Below are positions 1-5,385 of a stretch of DNA of 5,385 nt, one piece after another; within the stretch, counting starts at the first letter, position 1; every line of letters starts with the position of its first letter. The stretch lies in contig CAZEPW010000100.1 of the NCBI GenBank assembly GCA_964514215.1, positions 1 through 5,385 on the forward strand. The letters are read 5' to 3'. The notes below the pieces were generated by a model that made no database searches, had not been told where the DNA came from, and was given only the letters and a program-made list of their open reading frames with translations. This stretch comes from CAYQUC01 sp964514215. Its GTDB lineage: Bacteria > Pseudomonadota > Gammaproteobacteria > UBA6429 > Thiohalophilaceae. Position numbers and translations under genes: made by a program.

Positions 1-1
1 T

Positions 2-73
2 GCGGGTAATAATCTAACACGATGCCCCATTGCCGTTGAAGTATTTCACTTTGGCGCTCCAAAAAATAGGTAA
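2..73 (+). CDS. Possible C-terminal end of an upstream gene (partial)
   Basis: A frame is open from base 2 to a TAA at 71-73 and would give 23 residues, including CPIAVEVFHFGAPKNR at the end. The other two forward frames stop within the first 20 bases. This stretch is visibly richer in G and C than the sequence just after it, as expected for the end of a gene running in from the left. The next gene starts 28 bases after the stop with its own ribosome binding site. I do not recognise the peptide, and an open frame this short can occur by chance, so the call is tentative. Confidence 0.33.
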   Translation, partial: AGNNLTRCPIAVEVFHFGAPKNR

Positions 74-89
74 TATAGAATTAACTAAA

Positions 90-93
90 AAGG
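90..93 (+). promoter_or_regulatory. Ribosome binding site choosing the start at 102
   Basis: AAGG lies 8 bases before the ATG at 102. The in-frame TTG at 30 and the in-frame ATGs at 123 and 135 have no purine-rich site at a suitable distance, so 102 is preferred. The ATG at 135 would still leave a normal 22-residue signal peptide and cannot be excluded. Confidence 0.55.
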
Positions 94-101
94 TATATTT
101 T

Positions 102-1301
102 ATGTTTTTTAACAACAGTCGTATGGCGCGACGCATGATTAAGCGCTCATTTTTTTTATCACTTATAATCGTGGTTTTCCCAAGCCAAACAGTATTTGCA
201 TATGAGGTCTTAACCAAGAGTTCTTTGCATGAAAAATATTCCTCTGTTATGGGAAGTCCGATTAACAAAGATCTTATGATCTATAAGAGTAAGGGATTAA
301 GAATTTACAGAGGCAAATATATCCCAAAGATTGATGAATGGTGTTTAACACAATTAATACCATTCAAGGGTAAACTTATTAGGCAAAACATTACCGTTCT
401 GGACGTGTTTTATGACACATTACATGAAAACAGACTCAAACGTATGGGAGGCAGTTATGTGGCATTTGTTGAAGATATAGTTCTTCCTGCTATGCGTGAG
501 GTCTGCGGGCCAAATATTGATTTTACTAACCGTTATATCAAAATCACTACACACATGATTATACCCGACAAGTCATATCCCGATGTTGTAGAGGATTATT
601 TAGTCTTCCGATGGGATCTACTTACTTTTAAGGTGGAAAAATCAGGCGTGGTTTATACATCATATGAACCTCTATCTTCGGGAGCTAACATGCATCTCTC
701 CCGAGATCAAATAATAGCATTAACGCCCGCTTTTCAGAAAAAAGCACAGGTAGCACGGATGCAAGTTATAAGGGATAGAATTGCCAAGCGAAAAGCAAGA
801 GACGATGCGGCCAGAAAAGCGAATAACGGCCGCAATAGCTGTAAATATGGCTGTATAACTCTGTGCAATAAAACTAATAAAACATACACAATCGCCACCG
901 CCCACATGCAAAGCTCCACTACACGTCGCAATGAATCAGGTATTGCTCGAGTTGAAATAGAAGGCTGGTGGGAGCTCAAACCCGACCAATGCTACAAACC
1001 TCAAGCAGCTTTATACTGGCAAACCTATTACTCCATCGCGCATAAATCACCGAATGGTAAATGGGTTTATCCTCAGTGGAATGTAGATCAGGCTGTTCTT
1101 GATGGCTCCAAGGGAAAAGGCATGTCCGGCTATAGAAACGGTTCAATGTGCATAAAAAAATCAGATCATTTTCGACGGCATTTACCAGGCAAAATAAAAA
1201 GTGCACTTAAAGAAGTTTGCCCAAAGGGTTACCTAAAAGCTCCAATAAACCTTTTTACCGAAGGACAAGCCGACTATGATCTTACTTACACATTAAAGTA
1301 A
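102..1301 (+). CDS. Exported protein with C-terminal DUF1036-like domain
   Basis: The predicted protein has 399 residues and is likely periplasmic or secreted. From the ATG at 102 it begins with a basic stretch (NNSRMARRMIKR), then a hydrophobic core (FFLSLIIVV), and a signal peptidase I site after VFA at residue 33. Residues 34-210 are a globular region I do not recognise, with Cys at 81 and 135. Residues about 211-243 are highly charged (RIAKRKARDDAARK), probably a long helix or linker. From about 247 to 353 the sequence resembles DUF1036: a short Cys-rich entry (CKYGCITLCN), the GWWELKPDQC motif at 288-297, a YYSIAH strand and a late Cys at 350. The eight mature cysteines suit disulfides in the periplasm. 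The function of DUF1036 is not known to me. The gene has more G and C than its neighbours, so it may have a separate origin. It lies 96 bases upstream of the methyltransferase-like gene with nothing tying the two together. Confidence is high that it is a real exported protein and moderate for the domain name. Confidence 0.85.
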   Translation: MFFNNSRMARRMIKRSFFLSLIIVVFPSQTVFAYEVLTKSSLHEKYSSVMGSPINKDLMIYKSKGLRIYRGKYIPKIDEWCLTQLIPFKGKLIRQNITVLDVFYDTLHENRLKRMGGSYVAFVEDIVLPAMREVCGPNIDFTNRYIKITTHMIIPDKSYPDVVEDYLVFRWDLLTFKVEKSGVVYTSYEPLSSGANMHLSRDQIIALTPAFQKKAQVARMQVIRDRIAKRKARDDAARKANNGRNSCKYGCITLCNKTNKTYTIATAHMQSSTTRRNESGIARVEIEGWWELKPDQCYKPQAALYWQTYYSIAHKSPNGKWVYPQWNVDQAVLDGSKGKGMSGYRNGSMCIKKSDHFRRHLPGKIKSALKEVCPKGYLKAPINLFTEGQADYDLTYTLK

Positions 1302-1397
1302 AGTTAATACTAAAAGATACTTCGTGGAGCGTATAAAATATGGCATACCAAAACAGTTTGATTAAGTGTTTTGTAATTAATTTTAAGGTTCGATATT

Positions 1398-2081
1398 ATG
1401 ACTATAACCAAAAAAATATTTGAATATCAAATCTGGCATCTATTTTCACTAGTATTTTTAATTTTTACTATAAATCGATATGTATCAGGTAAACCAGAAA
1501 TCCTCGATGGTTTATTATGGAATATCAACACAAACTCATGGTTTTGGTTGGCAATAGTTATTCCCATTATTCACCAAGTTTATGTCTGGTTTTTTTGGAG
1601 GTTTGAACTTTACCTGAGAATTTTTTCAAATAAATTAGGCGCAAAAAAAGCATTTAATATTTATGCACTTGGATTTTCAATACTTTTTATTAGTCGTTTA
1701 ATTTCAATTATTGTTCTTGCTATAAGCAGTAAAAACACATTGTATTTGAACCCAATTATAGCATATGGTTTTGCAGGATTGATTACACCACTTGTTGTTT
1801 ACCTTTTTTATTCAGTTAAAAAATATTTCACTATTGAAAGAGCATATGGAATTGATCACTTCGATAAAAATTACAGTGAAGCCTATGTAAAAAAGGGGAT
1901 ATTTAAATATACTGATAATGGGATGTATATTTTTGGGTTAATGATTCTCTATTTGCCAGGTTTGTTATTTTTGTCTGAATCGGCATTATTGGTTGCTCTG
2001 TTTAATCATATTTATATTTGGGTGCATTATTATTTTACGGAACGACCTGATATGCTGGTAATTTATGGCGATGTACCATAA
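1398..2081 (+). CDS. Membrane methyltransferase-like protein, PEMT/ICMT type
   Basis: This 227-residue protein is almost entirely membrane embedded. About six hydrophobic segments can be seen, near residues 11-25, 46-66, 86-110, 117-139, 175-193 and 196-213. The C-terminal third carries the pattern of the phospholipid/isoprenylcysteine methyltransferase fold: a GIFKYTDNGMYIFG loop (167-180), a helical hairpin, then FTERPDMLVIYG (213-224). In PEMT and ICMT families this last type of motif, with Glu and Arg just after the final helix, helps bind S-adenosylmethionine. The usual Arg-His-Pro before the Tyr in the first motif is replaced here by Thr-Asp-Asn, so the substrate may differ from phosphatidylethanolamine or prenylcysteine. 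The start is supported by AAGG at 1385-1388, 9 bases before the ATG. Codons are strongly AT-biased, unlike the gene before it. The substrate is unknown, and methylation of a lipid headgroup is an inference from fold alone. Confidence 0.8.
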   Translation: MTITKKIFEYQIWHLFSLVFLIFTINRYVSGKPEILDGLLWNINTNSWFWLAIVIPIIHQVYVWFFWRFELYLRIFSNKLGAKKAFNIYALGFSILFISRLISIIVLAISSKNTLYLNPIIAYGFAGLITPLVVYLFYSVKKYFTIERAYGIDHFDKNYSEAYVKKGIFKYTDNGMYIFGLMILYLPGLLFLSESALLVALFNHIYIWVHYYFTERPDMLVIYGDVP

Positions 2082-2157
2082 TATTTACAGTAAGAGATTT
2101 TATCTACGATGTTATATTTTAAAAACATATAGCAAAAGTACTTCTAAATAAAACTAT

Positions 2158-2178
2158 AAGTATTACAAGTTAATACTT
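2158..2178 (+). terminator. AT-rich hairpin after the methyltransferase gene
   Basis: AAGTATTA (2158-2165) and TAATACTT (2171-2178) form a perfect 8-bp inverted repeat around a 5-base loop, followed by the T-rich TATTTTAATTTTT. It lies about 80 bases past the stop at 2081. The stem has only one G-C pair and the T tract is interrupted, so if it terminates at all it would do so weakly. A regulatory palindrome for the next gene is an alternative. Confidence 0.3.
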
Positions 2179-2261
2179 TATTTTAATTTTTGATAAATTT
2201 AATAACTTGCTTTATATTTTTAACTGCAATTCAATTACAATTAAAACAGGCGGTTAAAAAC

Positions 2262-2872
2262 ATGAAAAAAAATTTCTCTCTTATTTTAATACTATTTTTT
2301 TAATTTCATGCTCAGGATTTCCACCAATTACAATACTTAATGGTAAAGTGATAGATGATACTTATTATTCTACCGAAGGTGCATTTAAGGTACGACTACC
2401 ACATCCCCCTAATTCATCGAAAGATAATAAATATGAATGGACATATACTAAGGTAAATGAGATTAAAGAAAAATGGGTTGTAGGTGTAATATTTGGTCCT
2501 GCAGCGTTTGATCAAAATAGATATTACGCCGTTTTGATTAGAAGACCTTTAGGGGAACCTAAAGATAAATACGTGGAATATGTTTTTTCTCAAAAAATAA
2601 AATCTCGAACTGGTCAGTATATTAAAAAGACATCAAAAATATACAAAATTAATGGTAAAAATTGTTATTATGCCGTTTATGAAAGTGATCATGCATTTTT
2701 GATACTTAGCCTTACTGATAATGGTGATAGTTTTTATGCTGTTCAAGCAGATGTAATTAAGCAACAAGGTTATCGATATAGTAAAGATGATTTATCAAGA
2801 ACTGCGTGGCCTATATTTAATATTATGTTAGAATCGTTTGTTGTTTTGAATTCCAAGTATGAAAGCAGGTAA
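2262..2872 (+). CDS. Lipoprotein of unknown function, frame broken in a T7 run
   Basis: The ATG at 2262 follows AGGCGG (2248-2253) by 8 bases and opens a signal peptide, MKKNFSLILILFF, but hits TAA at 2301-2303. The -1 frame continues from the same T run (2295-2301) as LISCSGFPP and stays open to 2872. The two parts together make a textbook lipoprotein of 203 residues with lipobox LISC, lipidated Cys17 and Ser at +2, which in Gram-negatives favours the outer membrane. The downstream frame alone has no ATG near its beginning, only an unsupported GTG at 2348, so both parts belong to one gene. The mature part is a mixed alpha/beta domain rich in Tyr and Lys (for example WVVGVIFGPAAFDQNRYY, then YKINGKNCYYAVYESD) that I do not recognise. 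The break could be a true inactivating mutation, a phase-variable or slippage site, or a homopolymer sequencing error. The gene is real; whether it is expressed is uncertain. Confidence 0.7.
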
Positions 2873-2918
2873 TAAATTTAATAATAGATAATGTGAAAAT
2901 AAATTCGGAGAAACGAAG

Positions 2919-3022
2919 GTGGTCAATGAAAGGAATACTACAGAATATAATTATTTTCTGATGATATTTTAGTTTATTATTTAAAGGTAGAAATACAAAA
3001 TAACTTTGTTGAAATAGGGTAA
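2919..3022 (+). pseudogene. Possible small frame-broken ORF upstream of the GNAT gene
   Basis: GTG at 2919 is preceded by GGAG (2907-2910) at 8 bases and reads VNERNTTEYNYF before going out of frame to a stop at 2970-2972. In the -1 frame the sequence reads FSDDILVYYLKVEIQNNF and onward to a TAA at 3020-3022, four bases before the GNAT start. One extra T in the TTTT run at 2954-2957 would join the two into about 34 plausible residues. No family is recognised. It may be a gene remnant, a small upstream partner of the GNAT, or chance. Each open stretch is short, so the evidence is weak. Confidence 0.22.
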
Positions 3023-3025
3023 TGC

Positions 3026-3475
3026 ATGATGAACATAAGCGAAGTTAAAAGAAATGACATCGATGGTTTATTGGCGTTAACAACAAAGGTCGTTAATGAA
3101 TCCGTTGATGTACTTATTGATGACAAACAAAAAATAATTAAGGCGGTGCACTCAAATATAAAAACTGGGTGTGATTTGGAAAACTGTGTATTTCTTAAAT
3201 ATCAAGAAAATAATAAGTCCATAGGTTTTGTGCTAGTAAAAAATTATTGGAATTTTTCAGATCTTTTTATATTACCAAGTAAACAAAGAAAAGGCATAGG
3301 AAATAAACTAGCAAAAAAGGCAATAATTATCTGCAAAGATAAGACGACTAAACCGAATATTAGAGTTAATTCTTCACTAAATGTAGTAAAATTTTATAAA
3401 CAATTAGGCTTTGTGGGCATAACAATAAGAACCGAGCTTCCAATTTATGTTATTCCGCTTGAATTTCGCTTTTAA
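3026..3475 (+). CDS. GNAT-family N-acetyltransferase
   Basis: The protein has 149 residues, a normal length for a single-domain GCN5-related acetyltransferase, which moves an acetyl group from acetyl-CoA to an amine. The fold markers are in order. ISEVKRNDIDGLLAL forms the first strand and helix. IGFVLVKN is a central strand at 66-73. LFILPSKQRKGIGNKL (80-95) is motif A, with the pyrophosphate-binding Q-R-K-G-I-G at 87-92. IRVNSSLNVVKFYKQLGF (112-129) is motif B, with the helix and Tyr124 that commonly acts near the thiolate of CoA. The substrate cannot be told from sequence; such proteins acetylate antibiotics, polyamines, protein N-termini or tRNA-bound residues. AGGG at 3016-3019 serves the start at 3026 (6 bases) or the adjacent ATG at 3029 (9 bases). 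No RHH/DUF1778-like antitoxin gene is seen upstream, so a toxin of the TacT type is not supported. It converges with the next gene, with 39 bases between stops. Confidence 0.9.
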   Translation: MMNISEVKRNDIDGLLALTTKVVNESVDVLIDDKQKIIKAVHSNIKTGCDLENCVFLKYQENNKSIGFVLVKNYWNFSDLFILPSKQRKGIGNKLAKKAIIICKDKTTKPNIRVNSSLNVVKFYKQLGFVGITIRTELPIYVIPLEFRF

Positions 3476-3514
3476 GACTGCATTCGAGTTTATTTGAAAT
3501 CTAATTGTTATTTA

Positions 3515-5218
3515 TTATAGTTTTTCGTATTCGTAAATATCGATACCAAATTTTCTAACACGCAGAGCGTTTAAACGATTTTCATAACCAATTTTAACTA
3601 AGGCCATCGTAACGTTTTCAGCGATTTTTAATTGCTGATCACTTGCATCATTGTATTGACCAAACTGTAAACAACTATCAACATAGCTGGATAGGTGAAC
3701 GCCATTTTGTTTTTTAAATAATTCATAAAACTGGTTCATCGTGGTATTGGCTAATATCGCTTCATCTGATTGGCTGCATTTATTTTTTCCTGCAATATTA
3801 GTTAGCACATCTTCGGCATTTTTAATATTTTTCATTTCGTAATAACGTTGGTTAAATTTTTCGATAACTTCATTGTCATCAATATTTCGAGACAATGGAT
3901 TTTTCTCTAAATCAAATATGCTGTCATTGTCTTTATTTATATCGATGTATCTATCTACTAATAAGCTGCCCTCTTCATCACGATCTAATCGTTTAAACAA
4001 TCGAACGGTAGCATTCATATCAGACGGGCTAATGTGTTTTGCATTTTCAATTAAAGAGTCGCCTAGTGATGATATTAGCTCATCGGAATTATCATTAAAC
4101 GAATGGTGATACATATCCCACGCATGGCTAAATGAGGCTTGCGATTTATTGCTTAAAATTAATTCATTTTGGGCGCGTGCTTTATTTAATAATAACTCAT
4201 GATCAACGTAACCGGTTTCAATAACGTTAGATAAAGCAATATCAAAATCATCAAAAGTTTGGAAGCCATATTCTCGAAGTGTTGTATCCCATCGTATTTC
4301 ATCGGAATTTTTAATTTTTGTTTCATCCAAACCATAGAGCTTATAACCAATTTCTTTAATATAAGAATAGGGAGGTACATAGGAATTATCATGCGTGTAA
4401 TAGCTCAATGTTAATATCATCAAGGTGTGCATCACTTGGTCGTTAATTTCGGGCTCAAAATCATCGAGTGCGGCTAAAACATCGTTAACTGATTTTTCTA
4501 TTTTATTTAAAATTCGAATATTGGTAATTCGTAATTGTGTTGATAGTTGTTTTAACCGATCGTAGTTATGGGGATTACCTTTGAATGCGAGTTTCGCTGC
4601 TTCTTCGTAAGTGGGAGCATACTTAATTTCGATATCAATTACTTTTTCACGAAATTGCCAATATTCATCAAAGGATTTTTGATCCAGATTGGAGTCACTT
4701 AAAATTAAAACAATTTTACAATCACGTTGTTCTTTTAAAATTGAAACGAGCCCTAAAATATCTTTAATGTTCAGTGATTCACCTTTGCGCTCAAAGTCAT
4801 CAAAGCAAATAATTAAATTTTTATTATTAATATACGAGGTAGACTGGATAGCGGTATTAATATTTTTAATTCGAGGTATCTCTTGTAAGAATGAGACGGT
4901 ATTTTTTCCTAAATTTTTTGTTAGTTCTTCGCTATTTCGCTTTAAGTTGTCAATGGATATTTTTTCACCAATATGGCTCTTCTCGGTAATTTGCTCAAAT
5001 AAGGTCGACTTTAATTCCTCTAAGGAAGTAATGCCAAATAATGAAACGTAGGCATAATGGGTGAATGAGTTATTTTTTGATTTATTAGCAGCATCTTTGA
5101 TTATCGAGTCCCAAAAATAGGTTTTACCAACACCCCAACCACCTTTGATCGATAGCACTTCAGGTTGGTTATTGGCTATAAATGCTTCAATGACTTTTTG
5201 AACTTTTTTAATTGACAT
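3515..5218 (-). CDS. KAP-like P-loop NTPase, soluble, unknown role
   Basis: This 567-residue protein starts at the ATG complementary to 5216-5218, with a GTGGA ribosome binding site (complement of 5225-5229) 6 bases upstream. The Walker A motif comes very early: GGWGVGKT at residues 26-33, with Lys32 and Thr33 for phosphate and magnesium. Walker B is NLIICFDDFER (134-144), with tandem Asp140-Asp141 and Arg144, matching the hhhhDD-x-[DE]-R style of KAP and related STAND-like NTPases. KIVLILSDSN (168-177) fits the next core strand with a polar sensor residue. EKVIDIEIKYAPTYEEA (191-207) and LRITNIRILNKI (229-240) resemble the segments after the core in KAP proteins. The rest, about 245-567, looks helical and unrecognised. 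Classical KAP proteins often have membrane helices inserted in the NTPase domain; I see none here. Known relatives by fold include PifA of plasmid F, which excludes phage T7, and QatA of the Qat defence system, so a defence role is possible but is inference. The gene stands alone on its strand in this window. Confidence 0.88.
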   Translation of the reverse strand: MSIKKVQKVIEAFIANNQPEVLSIKGGWGVGKTYFWDSIIKDAANKSKNNSFTHYAYVSLFGITSLEELKSTLFEQITEKSHIGEKISIDNLKRNSEELTKNLGKNTVSFLQEIPRIKNINTAIQSTSYINNKNLIICFDDFERKGESLNIKDILGLVSILKEQRDCKIVLILSDSNLDQKSFDEYWQFREKVIDIEIKYAPTYEEAAKLAFKGNPHNYDRLKQLSTQLRITNIRILNKIEKSVNDVLAALDDFEPEINDQVMHTLMILTLSYYTHDNSYVPPYSYIKEIGYKLYGLDETKIKNSDEIRWDTTLREYGFQTFDDFDIALSNVIETGYVDHELLLNKARAQNELILSNKSQASFSHAWDMYHHSFNDNSDELISSLGDSLIENAKHISPSDMNATVRLFKRLDRDEEGSLLVDRYIDINKDNDSIFDLEKNPLSRNIDDNEVIEKFNQRYYEMKNIKNAEDVLTNIAGKNKCSQSDEAILANTTMNQFYELFKKQNGVHLSSYVDSCLQFGQYNDASDQQLKIAENVTMALVKIGYENRLNALRVRKFGIDIYEYEKL

Positions 5219-5224
5219 AGTAAT

Positions 5225-5229
5225 TCCAC
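5225..5229 (-). promoter_or_regulatory. Ribosome binding site of the KAP-like NTPase gene
   Basis: GTGGA on the reverse strand lies 6 bases before the ATG at 5218. No other in-frame start with a better site is seen upstream, and the Walker A motif 25 residues in fits this start. Confidence 0.5.
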
Positions 5230-5259
5230 TTTTCGGTTTACTTGTAATCTCGATAGAGA

Positions 5260-5288
5260 ATTTTACAATAATTTATTGTTATTTTTAC
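5260..5288 (-). promoter_or_regulatory. Possible promoter of the KAP-like NTPase gene
   Basis: On the reverse strand TAAAAT (complement of 5260-5265) matches the -10 consensus at five of six positions and lies 42 bases before the start codon. Seventeen bases further up is GTAAAA (complement of 5283-5288), a poor -35. A second weak pair, TTGTTA and CATTAT with 17 bases between them, lies further upstream (complement of 5341-5369), each box four of six. In DNA this AT-rich such matches are common, so the exact promoter is uncertain. Confidence 0.25.
5265..5279. promoter_or_regulatory. 15-base palindrome, possible operator
   Basis: ACAATAATTTATTGT is a perfect 7-bp inverted repeat around one central base. 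It sits 47 bases upstream of the NTPase start codon, directly behind the possible -10 element, in the usual place for a repressor site. No regulator gene lies within the window, and short palindromes arise by chance in AT-rich DNA. Confidence 0.3.
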
Positions 5289-5385
5289 GTTTACTAGTTT
5301 ACATTTTTAGCCATAAAAATTCAGTGTTAATAGTTAATTGATAATGACTTGTATTATTTTACTTAACAAATCGTTTATTATTTTT

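Noticed and set aside
12..41. ATCTAAC followed by GTTGAAG, resembling the outer boxes of an integron attC site
   Set aside because: The second box lacks the final pyrimidine, the spacing is far too short, and no inner L boxes or hairpin are present. The other intergenic gaps also lack attC-like pairs, so a cassette array is not supported.
50..63. Small inverted repeat TTTGG-CGCT-CCAAA
   Set aside because: Only five base pairs, no T run after it on the forward strand, and it lies inside the possible upstream reading frame.
734..979. Reverse-strand open frame with a hydrophobic stretch
   Set aside because: It lies entirely inside the well-supported exported-protein gene, has no ribosome binding site, and looks like the antisense shadow of it.
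1301..2177. The 11-base string AAGTTAATACT occurs after the first gene (1301-1311) and again at 2167-2177
   Set aside because: Matches of this length are expected by chance in several kilobases of AT-rich sequence, and the flanks do not match.
2348..2872. Treating the lipoprotein frame as an independent gene starting at GTG 2348
   Set aside because: There is no ribosome binding site before the GTG, and the upstream sequence in the same frame already encodes a lipobox that joins to a signal peptide in the next frame.
3483..3498. Weak stem between the two convergent stops, TTCGAG with TTTGAA
   Set aside because: It needs two G-U pairs in six and has no adjacent T run, so I do not call it a terminator.
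4689..5051. Forward open frame of 120 codons inside the NTPase gene
   Set aside because: It is antisense to the Walker B region of a gene with clear conserved motifs, and its sequence resembles no protein family.

Overview
This AT-rich window carries five main protein-coding genes of unrelated type. Several features point to a Gram-negative, probably gammaproteobacterial, host: Shine-Dalgarno-type start sites, a Sec signal peptide on an exported Cys-containing protein, a lipobox lipoprotein with Ser at +2, and a PEMT-type membrane methyltransferase. I cannot name the genus. The gene mix (an exported unknown-function protein, a lipid-type methyltransferase, an orphan lipoprotein, a lone GNAT acetyltransferase and a lone KAP-type P-loop NTPase) and the low GC look like accessory rather than core DNA. 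No integrase, transposase, tRNA, rRNA, CRISPR array or clear recombination site is visible.

Left part (1-1301): a short open frame runs in from the left edge and stops at 73. It may be the tail of an upstream gene. It is followed by an exported protein of about 399 residues whose C-terminal third looks like a DUF1036 domain. This gene is visibly richer in G and C than the rest of the window.

Middle (1302-2872): a six-helix membrane protein of the PEMT/isoprenylcysteine methyltransferase fold (1398-2081) is followed by an AT-rich spacer of 180 bases that holds a perfect 8-bp inverted repeat. Next comes a lipoprotein gene. Its signal peptide and lipobox are separated from each other by a one-base frame break in a run of seven T (2295-2301). 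Resolving the break gives a coherent outer-membrane-type lipoprotein of 203 residues.

Right part (2873-5385): a small, possibly frame-broken peptide frame (2919-3022) sits directly upstream of a GNAT N-acetyltransferase (3026-3475). A reverse-strand gene (3515-5218) converges on the GNAT with 39 bases between the stops. It encodes a soluble-looking KAP-like P-loop NTPase of 567 residues with clear Walker A and Walker B motifs. Its upstream region (5219-5385) carries a 15-base palindrome next to a possible -10 element.

The genes do not form an obvious pathway and, apart from the small frame before the GNAT, are not tightly spaced. The items most worth a second look are the lone KAP NTPase as a possible defence gene and the frame break in the lipoprotein signal peptide. 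I found no firm evidence for a new multi-gene system.
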